64,000 bases of DNA from Gordonia rhizosphera NBRC 16068. GTDB taxonomy: Bacteria; Actinomycetota; Actinomycetes; Mycobacteriales; Mycobacteriaceae. Where the stretch lies: contig NZ_BAHC01000118.1 of assembly GCF_000298195.1 (NCBI RefSeq), forward strand, positions 39,971 through 103,970, written 5' to 3'. The notes under the pieces were generated by a model, which was not told the origin of the DNA, did no database searches, and saw nothing but the letters and a program-made list of their open reading frames with translations. This document shows, piece after piece, positions 54,627 to 62,637 of the stretch. How positions within the stretch are numbered: the first letter of the stretch is position 1; every line of letters starts with the position of its first letter. The position numbers were made by a program, and so were the translations under genes.

Positions 54627-55078
54627 ATGAACAAACACCGCATCGGCACCGACGTCACCGTCCTGGCCGACCAGACCGAAGTCCCCGGTATCGGTTATCT
54701 CCCGATCAACGCATTCGTGTTGCACGCCGACCAACCGGTTGTCGTCGACACCGGGTTGAGCCTGCCGGATCGGGACTTCGTCGCGACATTGTCGTCGGTG
54801 ATGGACCCGGCCGACGTGCGGTGGATCTGGCTCACCCATCCTGATCGCGATCACACCGGTGGGCTGTATGACCTGCTCGACGCGGCACCGCAGGCTCGCG
54901 TCATCACAACCTTCCTCAGCGTGGGCATCCTGGCCACCGAACGGCCCCTGCCGATGGACAGACTCCACCTGGTCAACCCGGGCCAGAGGATCGATGTCGG
55001 CGACCGTACGCTCGCCGCCTTCCGCCCGCCATTGTTCGACAACCCGGGCACCACCGGATTCCTCGACACCAGTACCGG
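54627..55078 (+). pseudogene. N-terminal half of an MBL-fold hydrolase
   Basis: This starts with AAAAGGA and ATG 54627, giving MNKHRIGTDVTVLADQTEVP, FVLHADQPVVVDTGLSLPDR and the metal-binding motif LTHPDRDHTGGLYDLL. Sense sequence stops at GFLDTSTG (55078), after which the open frame continues to 55280 in unrelated antisense sequence. Its missing second half is at 53584-53930 on the minus strand. A truncated product may be made but would lack the rest of the active site. Confidence 0.78.
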
Positions 55079-55159
55079 ATACTCGGTGGCGGCCATCCGC
55101 ATGGCGGTGTCGCGATCAAGTGCGGGCGATCGAGGGGCTCGGAGATCGGTGGCGTTCAT
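55079..55159 (-). pseudogene. Stranded N-terminus of the maleylpyruvate-isomerase-family gene
   Basis: From ATG 55159 the minus strand reads MNATDLRAPRS, ALDRDTAMRMAATEY and then loses homology. This is the typical start of the family whose body lies at 53931-54610. The ATG overlaps the TetR stop (ATGA), showing the original operon order TetR, isomerase-family gene, MBL gene. Confidence 0.75.
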
Positions 55160-55770
55160 CGTCGACTCCGTGCCGGTTGGGAATCAGGTAGCCCCACCGC
55201 GTAGCAGAACATGTCGACGACGCGGGGAAGTTGACGGCGCCAGCGGTCACCACCGGGGTCGTTGGCGAGCTGCTGGCTGACGATGCCGGCCGAGAGCGCG
55301 GCCCACAGGTCCAGGTCGTCGGGATCGGTGACACCGGCCGCTGCCATGAACCCCCGGAAACGCTCGTACTGGCGCAGCGAGGTGGCATACGCGGTCTCGC
55401 TGGGGGTGAATCCGGGAAGTGTCCGCGCAAACAGCAGCTGATGGCGTGCCTCGTCCGCGGTGGCGAAGTCGAAGAACAATTCCGCGACGACCAACAGGAT
55501 CGCGCGGGGTTCGGAGGGGGGCGACGCTGCCGCGAACGTTTCGTCCATCTGCCGGTACCCGTCGGCGAACATGGCGTCGAATACCGCGTTCTTCGACTCG
55601 AAGTGGGTGTACAGCGAGGGTGGCCGCATCCCGATGCGATTCGCGATCTCGCGCAACGTCACCGAGGCGAGCCCCTCGGAGTGCGCGATGTCCCATGCGG
55701 TCTCGACGATCTCACGCCGTGTTGCCTCACGCCGTTCGGCTCGCCTATCGTGATTAGGACTTCCGTTCAT
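55156..55770 (-). CDS. TetR-family regulator beside the inverted locus
   Basis: This is a 204-residue TetR protein with an HTH at about 25-70 (LASVTLREIANRIGMRPPSL, YTHFESKNAVFDAMF) and a TetR_C_33-like helical C-terminus. It is intact. ATG 55770 is preferred: TTGACA, 17 bases, CATGAT and 7 bases lead straight to it, indicating a leaderless transcript. An in-frame ATG at 55782 would fall inside the -10 region. It originally headed the operon now broken by the inversion. Confidence 0.86.
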   Translation of the reverse strand: MNGSPNHDRRAERREATRREIVETAWDIAHSEGLASVTLREIANRIGMRPPSLYTHFESKNAVFDAMFADGYRQMDETFAAASPPSEPRAILLVVAELFFDFATADEARHQLLFARTLPGFTPSETAYATSLRQYERFRGFMAAAGVTDPDDLDLWAALSAGIVSQQLANDPGGDRWRRQLPRVVDMFCYAVGLPDSQPARSRR

Positions 55771-55806
55771 GATTAGGATCATGACCCTCGACACACGCGA
55801 TGTCAA
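55767..55806 (-). promoter_or_regulatory. Promoter and operator of the TetR gene at 55156-55770
   Basis: On the minus strand TTGACA (55806-55801), 17 bases, CATGAT (55783-55778). The inverted repeat TCATGAT-TAGG-ATCATGA (55767-55784) covers the -10 box and the start codon, an ideal autorepression site. Confidence 0.65.
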
Positions 55807-55999
55807 CGGGCCCGTCGGGTAGGCCCGAACCACGGTCACGGTCCTGTGAGGTCGGCGTCCTCATGACCGCACCGCTGCGAGCTTGACGCCGCGGACTCGA
55901 TCGCGGTCGCCGGCCGGAAGCTCGCGCCGGGTACCCGGCTCGGTAGTCGCGGCGAACTGCGGGTCATGTGCGGGGTGTCGGTTCGTCCCGGGGTGCAGA

Positions 56000-56191
56000 T
56001 CGACGCGGCTTGCAGATATCGACGAACCCATCGACCAGAATTGGCGCCCCATCGTCGACGCACACCTGTCCGCGGTCACGACGATGTTCACCGACATCCT
56101 CGACGGCGACGCAGGGCTCGCGATCGAGCGCAGCGCACCGGGGTTCCTCGAACTGTTCGCAGCGGTTGCCACCGGCAGGGACCGGACGTGA
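56000..56191 (+). pseudogene. Possible gene fragment upstream of icd2
   Basis: The plus strand gives [19 protein letters not shown] followed by [18 protein letters not shown] and a stop after VATGRDRT. It looks like the C-terminal end of a real helical protein, but what lies upstream (55840-56000) is low-complexity basic sequence without a start. I do not recognise the family. The remaining bases of the 55807-56372 interval hold no other gene, only the short tandem repeats at 56275-56337. Confidence 0.35.
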
Positions 56192-56274
56192 CGCGGACTC
56201 GGCCCGGCGTCGTCAGAACCATCCTTGGCCTCGGTGGGCACGAGACCTCCCGCGACGCGATACTGGTAACGCGA

Positions 56275-56337
56275 GACGTCCGCACCACCGTGCCCGACGT
56301 CCCCACCACCGTGCGAAACGCACGGACTACCGTGCTG
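56275..56337. repeat. Three degenerate 21-bp tandem repeats upstream of icd2
   Basis: Units begin at 56275, 56296 and 56317; each carries a CCACCGTGC or CTACCGTGC core (GACGTCCGCACCACCGTGCC, then GACGTCCCCACCACCGTGCG). The period is two helical turns. They end 35 bases before the icd2 start. Confidence 0.55.
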
Positions 56338-56372
56338 TGTGTAACGAAAACCGGATACGACGAAGGCGGATC

Positions 56373-58610
56373 ATGAACGCGAAGCAACCGACCATCATCT
56401 ACACAATGACCGACGAGGCGCCGATGCTCGCGACGCACGCGTTCCTTCCGGTCATCCGGGCGTTTGCCGATGCTGCCGACATCAACATCGAGACCAGTGA
56501 CATCTCGGTGGCGGCCCGCGTGCTCGCGGAGTTCCCCGACTACCTGACCGAGGAGCAGCGGGTCCCCGACAACCTGGCTGCACTCGGCCGTCTGACCCAG
56601 GACCCGGACACCAACATCATCAAGCTGCCGAACATCAGCGCCTCGGTGCCGCAGCTGCTCGCGGCCATCAAGGAGCTGCAGGCCAAGGGCTACGCCGTCC
56701 CCGATTTCCCGGAGAACCCGAAGACCGACGAGGAGACCGAGATCCGCACCCGGTACACCAAGTGCCTCGGCAGTGCTGTGAATCCGGTTCTCCGCGAAGG
56801 TAATTCCGATCGCCGTGCGCCGAAGGCGGTCAAGGAGTACGCGCGCAAACACCCACACTCGATGGGCAAGTGGTCGATGGCATCGCGCACCCACGTCGCG
56901 CACATGACCCACGGCGACTTCTACCACGGCGAGAAGTCGATGACCGTCTCCGGGGACCGCGACATCAAGATGGAGCTCATCACCAACGACGGTGAGACCA
57001 TCGTGCTCAAGCCGAAGGTCTCGCTGACCGACGGCGACGTCATCGACTCGATGTTCATGAGCAAGAAGGCGCTGATCGAGTTCTACGAGGAGCAGATGCA
57101 GGACGCCTACGAGACCGGTGTCATGTTCTCTCTGCACGTGAAGGCGACGATGATGCGGGTGTCGCATCCGATCGTTTTCGGCCACGCGGTACGCACCTTC
57201 TACAAGGAGGCCTTCGCCAAGCACGGTGCACTCTTCGACGAGCTCGGCGTGAATGTCAACAACGGCCTGTCGGACCTCTACGCCAAGATCGAGTCGCTGC
57301 CTGCGACGCAAAAAGAAGAGATCATCGACGACCTGCACAAGTGCCACGAGCATCGGCCGGAGTTGGCGATGGTCGATTCGGCGCGCGGCATCTCCAACTT
57401 CCACTCCCCCTCCGACGTCATCGTCGATGCGTCGATGCCGGCGATGATCCGCGTCGGCGGCAAGATGTGGGGCGCCGACGGCCGGCCGAAGGACACCAAG
57501 GCGGTCAACCCCGAGTCGACCTTCTCCCGGATCTACCAGGAGATGATCAACTTCTGTAAGACCAACGGCGCCTTCGACCCGACGACGATGGGTACCGTGC
57601 CCAACGTCGGCCTGATGGCCCAGAAGGCCGAGGAGTACGGCTCCCACGACAAGACCTTCGAGGTGCCCGCGGCCGGTGTAGCGAATATCACCGACCTCGA
57701 GACCGGCGAGGTCCTGCTGACCCAGAACGTCGAAGAGGGCGACATCTGGCGTCTGTGCATCGTCAAGGACGCACCCATCCAGGACTGGGTGAAGCTGGCG
57801 GTGACCCGGTCACGCGATTCGGGGATGCCGGTGGTGTTCTGGCTCGATCCCTACCGCCCGCACGAGAACGAGCTGATCGCCAAGGTCCATAAGTATCTGA
57901 AGGATCACGACACCGAGGGTCTCGACATCCAGATCATGTCGCAGGTCCGGGCCATCCGCTACACCATGGAGCGGCTGATCCGCGGGATGGACACCATCTC
58001 GGCGACCGGCAACATCCTGCGTGACTACCTCACCGACCTCTTCCCGATCCTGGAACTGGGAACCAGTGCCAAGATGCTGTCGATCGTGCCGCTGATGGCC
58101 GGTGGCGGACTCTACGAGACGGGTGCGGGCGGTTCGGCACCCAAGCACGTCAAGCAGCTCGTCGAGGAGAACCACCTGCGGTGGGACTCGCTCGGTGAGT
58201 TCCTCGCGCTGGCGGTGAGCCTGGAGGACCTGGGTCGCAAGACCGGCGACAAGCGGGCGATGATCCTGGCCAAGGCGCTCGACGCGGCGACCGGGAAGCT
58301 GCTGGAGAACGACAAGAGCCCCTCTCGCAAGACCGGTGAACTCGACAACCGTGGCAGCCAGTTCTATCTCGCCATGTACTGGGCGCAGGAGCTGGCGAAT
58401 CAGACCGAGGACCCCGAACTGGCGAAGCACTTTGCCGCACTGGCCGATACGCTGACCAAGAACGAGGAGGCCATCGTCACCGAGCTCAACGAGGCGCAGG
58501 GCGAGTCTGTGGACATCGGCGGATACTACGCGCCGGATCCCGCGATGACCGACGCGGTGATGCGTCCGAGCAAGACCTTCAACGCGGCGCTGGAGTCCGC
58601 GCAGGGCTGA
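56373..58610 (+). CDS. icd2: NADP-dependent isocitrate dehydrogenase, monomeric type
   Basis: This 745-residue enzyme has the same length as M. tuberculosis Icd2 and reads almost in parallel with it: [97 protein letters not shown] and [20 protein letters not shown]. It decarboxylates isocitrate to 2-oxoglutarate with NADP+ in the TCA cycle. ATG 56373 follows AAGGCGGA. A strong terminator lies 25 bases after the stop. Tandem 21-bp repeats lie just upstream. Confidence 0.97.
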   Translation: MNAKQPTIIYTMTDEAPMLATHAFLPVIRAFADAADINIETSDISVAARVLAEFPDYLTEEQRVPDNLAALGRLTQDPDTNIIKLPNISASVPQLLAAIKELQAKGYAVPDFPENPKTDEETEIRTRYTKCLGSAVNPVLREGNSDRRAPKAVKEYARKHPHSMGKWSMASRTHVAHMTHGDFYHGEKSMTVSGDRDIKMELITNDGETIVLKPKVSLTDGDVIDSMFMSKKALIEFYEEQMQDAYETGVMFSLHVKATMMRVSHPIVFGHAVRTFYKEAFAKHGALFDELGVNVNNGLSDLYAKIESLPATQKEEIIDDLHKCHEHRPELAMVDSARGISNFHSPSDVIVDASMPAMIRVGGKMWGADGRPKDTKAVNPESTFSRIYQEMINFCKTNGAFDPTTMGTVPNVGLMAQKAEEYGSHDKTFEVPAAGVANITDLETGEVLLTQNVEEGDIWRLCIVKDAPIQDWVKLAVTRSRDSGMPVVFWLDPYRPHENELIAKVHKYLKDHDTEGLDIQIMSQVRAIRYTMERLIRGMDTISATGNILRDYLTDLFPILELGTSAKMLSIVPLMAGGGLYETGAGGSAPKHVKQLVEENHLRWDSLGEFLALAVSLEDLGRKTGDKRAMILAKALDAATGKLLENDKSPSRKTGELDNRGSQFYLAMYWAQELANQTEDPELAKHFAALADTLTKNEEAIVTELNEAQGESVDIGGYYAPDPAMTDAVMRPSKTFNAALESAQG

Positions 58611-58634
58611 CGACCGGCACGCGCCCGATGTTTC

Positions 58635-58678
58635 GAGGCGGCCCGCGGCTCAATCGAGCTGCGGGCCGCCTCTTTTTT
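58635..58678 (+). terminator. Rho-independent terminator of icd2
   Basis: A 17-bp stem with one mismatch (starting GAGGCGGCCCGC, closing GCGGGCCGCCTC), a 4-base loop AATC, then six T. It is the only hairpin in the window with a full T run. Confidence 0.92.
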
Positions 58679-58692
58679 GAGAAGCTGGTTCG

Positions 58693-59625
58693 ATGGCACC
58701 GATAGCGACCGTCACGATCAACCCGGCGCTGGACATCCACACTTCGGTGCCGCGGGTGCGACCGACGGACAAGCTGCGGTGCACCGATCCCCGGTACGAC
58801 CCCGGCGGGGGCGGGATCAACGTGGCGCTGGCGATCACGTCACTGGGCGGGTCGGCCACTGCGATCCTCACCACCGGCGGGTACACCGGAGCCCGGGTGC
58901 AGTCGCTGCTCGACGCCGGTGGCCTCGATACCCATGCGGTCGCCATCGCCGAACCGACCCGTGAGTGTCTGACCGTCACCGAGGACAGCACAAACGATCA
59001 GTACCGGTTCGTGCTGCCCGGACCGCATCTGCGGCCCGACGAGGAGCGGCAGGTTCTGCAGACGATCGATCAGGTCGTTTCGCCGGGCGCGTTCCTGGTC
59101 GTCAGCGGTAGCCTGCCGCCCGGATGTTCCGCCGACATCTTCAATCGTGTCGCGGACATCGCCGGCCGCCATGACTGTTCGCTCGTCGTCGACACCAGCG
59201 GTCCGGCCTTCGGCTCGGTACGCGGCGCCCGCTTCGTCAAACCGAGTGTGCGGGAACTGCGCGATCACACCGGGCTACCCCTGCCGGACGAGGCCTCCCA
59301 AGCCGACGCGGCCCGCACCGTCATCGGCGAAGGCATCAGCGACGCGGTCGTCATCTCCCGTGGCGGTGCCGGGGCGCTCGTGGTGACGGCCTCCGACGCC
59401 GTGGTGATCGACCCCGTCGAAGTGCCGCAGGGCGTGGGCAGCGGGGTGGGTGCCGGCGACGCTATGGTCGCCGCGATCACACTGGCGCTGTCGCATGAGT
59501 GGCCGTTCGTCGAGGCGGTCCGCCTCGGCATGGCTGCCGGTGCCGCCGCGCTGCTGACACCGGGCACCGAACCGTGCCGGCGTAGAGATGTGGAACGGCT
59601 GTACGGGCGCGCGCTCGAGTGGTGA
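58693..59625 (+). CDS. PfkB-family sugar kinase (6-phosphofructokinase-like)
   Basis: This 310-residue ribokinase-fold enzyme has the substrate-binding start TVTINPALDIHTSVPRV, YDPGGGGINVALAI, VSGSLPPGCSADIF and the ATP/anion-hole signature GVGSGVGAGDAMVAAI with the catalytic Asp. It is like the PfkB group of actinobacteria, which phosphorylates fructose-6-phosphate, fructose-1-phosphate or tagatose-6-phosphate. In M. tuberculosis the pfkB gene also sits beside a tandem USP gene, as here. The start is 82 bases after the icd2 stop, beyond the terminator. Confidence 0.88.
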   Translation: MAPIATVTINPALDIHTSVPRVRPTDKLRCTDPRYDPGGGGINVALAITSLGGSATAILTTGGYTGARVQSLLDAGGLDTHAVAIAEPTRECLTVTEDSTNDQYRFVLPGPHLRPDEERQVLQTIDQVVSPGAFLVVSGSLPPGCSADIFNRVADIAGRHDCSLVVDTSGPAFGSVRGARFVKPSVRELRDHTGLPLPDEASQADAARTVIGEGISDAVVISRGGAGALVVTASDAVVIDPVEVPQGVGSGVGAGDAMVAAITLALSHEWPFVEAVRLGMAAGAAALLTPGTEPCRRRDVERLYGRALEW

Positions 59626-59641
59626 TGAGCGCGACCCCAAT

Positions 59642-59711
59642 GTTCTTCCCCCGCAACTTGATTCGTTCCCCACCTGCAGTGGGGGGACGACCCGAAGTAC
59701 GGGGGAAGAAC
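59642..59711. terminator. Nested inverted repeat between convergent pfkB-like and USP genes
   Basis: GTTCTTCCCCCG (59642-59653) and CGGGGGAAGAAC (59700-59711) form perfect 12-bp arms. Inside them CCCCAC and GTGGGG form a second hairpin around CTGCA. A bidirectional terminator is the simplest reading. Confidence 0.55.
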
Positions 59712-59769
59712 CGGGAGCGGCGCGGGCGGGGGGCGCGCGAGAGCGACGGCGCGGCGGGGGCGGCCGGGG

Positions 59770-60654
59770 TTAGGGGACTACCAGCACCGGGCAGTGGGCG
59801 TGGTGCACCAGGCTCTGGCTCACCGACCCCAACAGCATTCCCTTGACCGCGCCGCGTCCGCGGGAGCCGACGACGACCAGGCCGGCCGAGCGGGAAAGCT
59901 CGTTCAGGCCTCGGCCCGCGGCGTTCTCGTCGTAGACAACCTCCACCTCGACGTCGGGGAACTTCGCGCAGGTGTCGGCGATCGAGGCCTTCAGGCGCTG
60001 AGCCTCGTTTCGCCGCAACCGGTCCCAGTCGATCGCCGTGGTCGCGTACGCCGACCCGATCAGGGTGGACACCTGCTGGAAGTAGGCGACCGTGACGCGT
60101 CCGCCGAACAGGTGCGCATGGTTGAGCGCCGCGAGGAGGGCGCGGTCCGCGTTCTCGGATTCGTCGGATCCGACGACGACCCGGTTGGCGTGGGCGTCGT
60201 CGTCGGCCGTGGGCTCCCGCCACGCCAACACCGGGCACTTGGCCGCACGGATGATCGGCATGACCTGACCGCCGAGCGTCTCACGCAGCGACACCCGGGC
60301 TCCGATCACGACCATCTGCGCGCCCTCGGAGTGGGACTTGATGTGATCGGCGAAGGCGCCGGTGCAGGTCGTCGTGGTGATCTCGCTGTCCGGCGACACC
60401 TCCCGGACCGCCCGTGCGGCGTCCTCGAGTTTCGCGTCACCGAGTTCGCGCACCTGGTCGTGGAGCGTCTTGTCCCCGGCCATCGCGTACTCGTCGAGCA
60501 GCGGCGAATACCAACTGTCGCCCGGGACCGCGTTCACCAGGTCCACCCGCGCGTGTGTCCGAGCGCTGAGGGCGCCGGCCCAGCGCGCGGCGCCGAGGGC
60601 GGTCTCGGAACCGTCGATACCGACGATCAGGGGTGCATTCTGGCTGTCACTCAT
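59770..60654 (-). CDS. Tandem universal stress protein
   Basis: This is a 294-residue protein with two USP domains. The first starts PLIVGIDGSETALGAARWA and the second RVVVGSDESENADRALLAA. The ATP-binding signature is complete in the second (VVVGSRGRGAVKGMLLGSVS) and altered in the first (VVIGARVSLRETLGGQV). ATG 60654 has GGAAGGGG 9 bases upstream. Its kin are dormancy and hypoxia proteins in mycobacteria; no DosR box was found here. Confidence 0.92.
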   Translation of the reverse strand: MSDSQNAPLIVGIDGSETALGAARWAGALSARTHARVDLVNAVPGDSWYSPLLDEYAMAGDKTLHDQVRELGDAKLEDAARAVREVSPDSEITTTTCTGAFADHIKSHSEGAQMVVIGARVSLRETLGGQVMPIIRAAKCPVLAWREPTADDDAHANRVVVGSDESENADRALLAALNHAHLFGGRVTVAYFQQVSTLIGSAYATTAIDWDRLRRNEAQRLKASIADTCAKFPDVEVEVVYDENAAGRGLNELSRSAGLVVVGSRGRGAVKGMLLGSVSQSLVHHAHCPVLVVP

Positions 60655-60753
60655 GGTGGTGGCCCCTTCCGCGTGTGTGGCCGATGCTGGACAACCCTCA
60701 AGTCCGAATCTACCGGGAACGGACACGATGACGAGGGCACTTGGTCCCGACGA

Positions 60754-61299
60754 TCAGAAATTCCCACGCTGCCGCGCCGCGGCGTCGGCCCACATCGGCG
60801 GGCATCGCATTCCCGGCACCGTGGCCACCTCGAAGTGCCACCACTCGTTGTCGAAGGTGCGGCACAACCCCCACCGGAAGCCGTTGACCTCCAACCACGT
60901 AGCACCGGCTCGTGGGCCCACGTCGATGGCATCTCCGGTCACATGGGTGGACTCGTTGGGCGGCAGCACCCATCGACGCGCCGCCCCGGGACTGCCGTAG
61001 GTGGCGAGTCCGTTGCGCCACAGTTGTTTCTGCTCGGCACGCGTCCGCCGCCCGGAGGTGATCGACAACGGCACGCCCTCGGCATGTGCCGCCGCGGCCG
61101 CCCGGGAATACGCCGTGGCCAGCACGGGGTCGAGTCCGGCGGTCTCCGGCCGGGCGTGCGCCGGGGCGGGCGAGAAGATCGGCAGCACGGCGGCCGCGCC
61201 CACGGCGACGGCGGCGATGGCCACACGTGGTGACCGCACAACGGTGGTGATCGGCACACGAGTAGTAAACGCGTGGCTGCCGGGCGGCGCAGTGGGCAT
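60754..61299 (-). CDS. Secreted LAS-type D-Ala-D-Ala carboxypeptidase-like peptidase (M15B)
   Basis: This is a 181-residue protein. An N-terminal export signal (VAIAAVAVGAAAVLPIFSPA, cleavage probably after AHA) leads to a VanY-like zinc domain: SGRRTRAEQKQLW, the metal motif STHVTGDAIDVGP and the final EWWHFEV. It would trim peptidoglycan stem peptides outside the membrane. Length is short for the family but all three motif blocks are present. There is no ribosome site before ATG 61299. Confidence 0.87.
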   Translation of the reverse strand: MPTAPPGSHAFTTRVPITTVVRSPRVAIAAVAVGAAAVLPIFSPAPAHARPETAGLDPVLATAYSRAAAAAHAEGVPLSITSGRRTRAEQKQLWRNGLATYGSPGAARRWVLPPNESTHVTGDAIDVGPRAGATWLEVNGFRWGLCRTFDNEWWHFEVATVPGMRCPPMWADAAARQRGNF

Positions 61300-61365
61300 G
61301 CCGATTTACGGTGCTACTGCCTTGGTTATCGTGACCGGAAACTGCCCGACAAGAGGAGTGGCTCG

Positions 61366-62559
61366 ATGAAGCGTCTGGTCGTCTGCTGTGACGGCACCTG
61401 GAAGACCGCCAAGGACCCGCACATCTCGAACATCGAGAAGATCGCGCGAGCCATCCGGACCGGGGCCGACGGGGAAACGGTCCAGGTCGTGCACTACTTC
61501 AACGGCGTCGGCACCGGGGCGACCTGGTTCGACCGGGTGATCGGCGGTGCCTTCGGCAGTGGCCTGAACATGAATCTGATCGACGCCTACCGCTTCCTGG
61601 TCCTCAACTACGAACCGGGTGACGAGATCTTCGTGTTCGGCTTCAGCCGCGGCGCCTACACCGCGCGCAGTCTGGTCGGCATGATCGGCAAGGTCGGGTT
61701 GCTCACCGCGGAGGCACTCGCCCGCTCCGGCGACATCAACCTGCTCGACGAGGCCCTCAAGCACTACCGCGACCGCAGCCGCGGCACCAACCAGCAAGAT
61801 CGGCCGGTGCACGGTGCCCAAATCCCCGACCTGCGGCCGTTCACGCATGGTGCGAACTCCCCCGAATCGCTCCCCCGTATCCGGTTCATCGGGGTCTTCG
61901 ACACCGTCGGCGCACTGGGGGTACCCGGGATCTCGAGGCACAAGTACGAGTTCCTCGACGTCAAGCTGAGCAACTCGGTCGATGTCGCCCGGCAGGCGCT
62001 GGCCATCGACGAGCAGCGACTCACCTTCGACCCCTGTGTGTGGACTCGGGACACGAACACCCGCACGGATCTCAAACAGGTCTGGTTCGAGGGGGTGCAC
62101 TCCGACATCGGCGGTGGTCTCGCCCGACCCGAACCGTCGGAACTGTCGCTGGCGTGGATGGTGCGCGAGGCGACGAACGCGGGTCTCGACTTCGACTTTG
62201 AGCGCTTCCCCCCGCTGACCGACGCCGGCGTGAGCCCGCTCGACAAACGCTACGCCACCAACGACTCGATGAAATGGGGCTACCGGGTGATCAACCTGGT
62301 CAAGCTGGGAGTTCGATCGGTCGGCATCGGCAAACGCGTCGCCAACCGGCACAAGGGGCAATCCAGGCTGCTCGAGATCCTCGACGACTCCGCGAGCCCC
62401 TTGTACATCGCCGACTACGCCTACCTGCGGTGGCGCGACCTGCCGACACGGGAGAACCAGGCGCACAACATCGGGTGGTGGGATGACCTGATCGGAGGCG
62501 ACGGGCTCGCAAACAGGGTGGTGACAATCCCGCCGCTCGCACCCGCGCAATCGCCGTGA
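61366..62559 (+). CDS. DUF2235 (T6SS Tle1-like) alpha/beta hydrolase
   Basis: This 397-residue protein of the DUF2235 family starts MKRLVVCCDGTW. It has the nucleophile motif FGFSRGAYTARSLVGMI, the Asp in GVFDTVGALGVPG and the His in FEGVHSDIGGG. Members include phospholipase effectors and intracellular lipases. No secretion genes are nearby, so an internal lipid-hydrolase role is more likely. ATG 61366 follows AAGAGGAG by 7 bases. Confidence 0.88.
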   Translation: MKRLVVCCDGTWKTAKDPHISNIEKIARAIRTGADGETVQVVHYFNGVGTGATWFDRVIGGAFGSGLNMNLIDAYRFLVLNYEPGDEIFVFGFSRGAYTARSLVGMIGKVGLLTAEALARSGDINLLDEALKHYRDRSRGTNQQDRPVHGAQIPDLRPFTHGANSPESLPRIRFIGVFDTVGALGVPGISRHKYEFLDVKLSNSVDVARQALAIDEQRLTFDPCVWTRDTNTRTDLKQVWFEGVHSDIGGGLARPEPSELSLAWMVREATNAGLDFDFERFPPLTDAGVSPLDKRYATNDSMKWGYRVINLVKLGVRSVGIGKRVANRHKGQSRLLEILDDSASPLYIADYAYLRWRDLPTRENQAHNIGWWDDLIGGDGLANRVVTIPPLAPAQSP

Positions 62560-62637
62560 ATCCCCTGGTCACGACGTACAGCAGACTCCCAGGTTGCTGA
62601 CAGCGTCATTCCGGTCTGCGCATCCACAATGTCATTT

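Noticed and set aside
55079..55280. Extension of the MBL-fold open frame past 55078
   Set aside because: The residues after GFLDTSTG are antisense to the TetR and isomerase-family starts, not MBL sequence.
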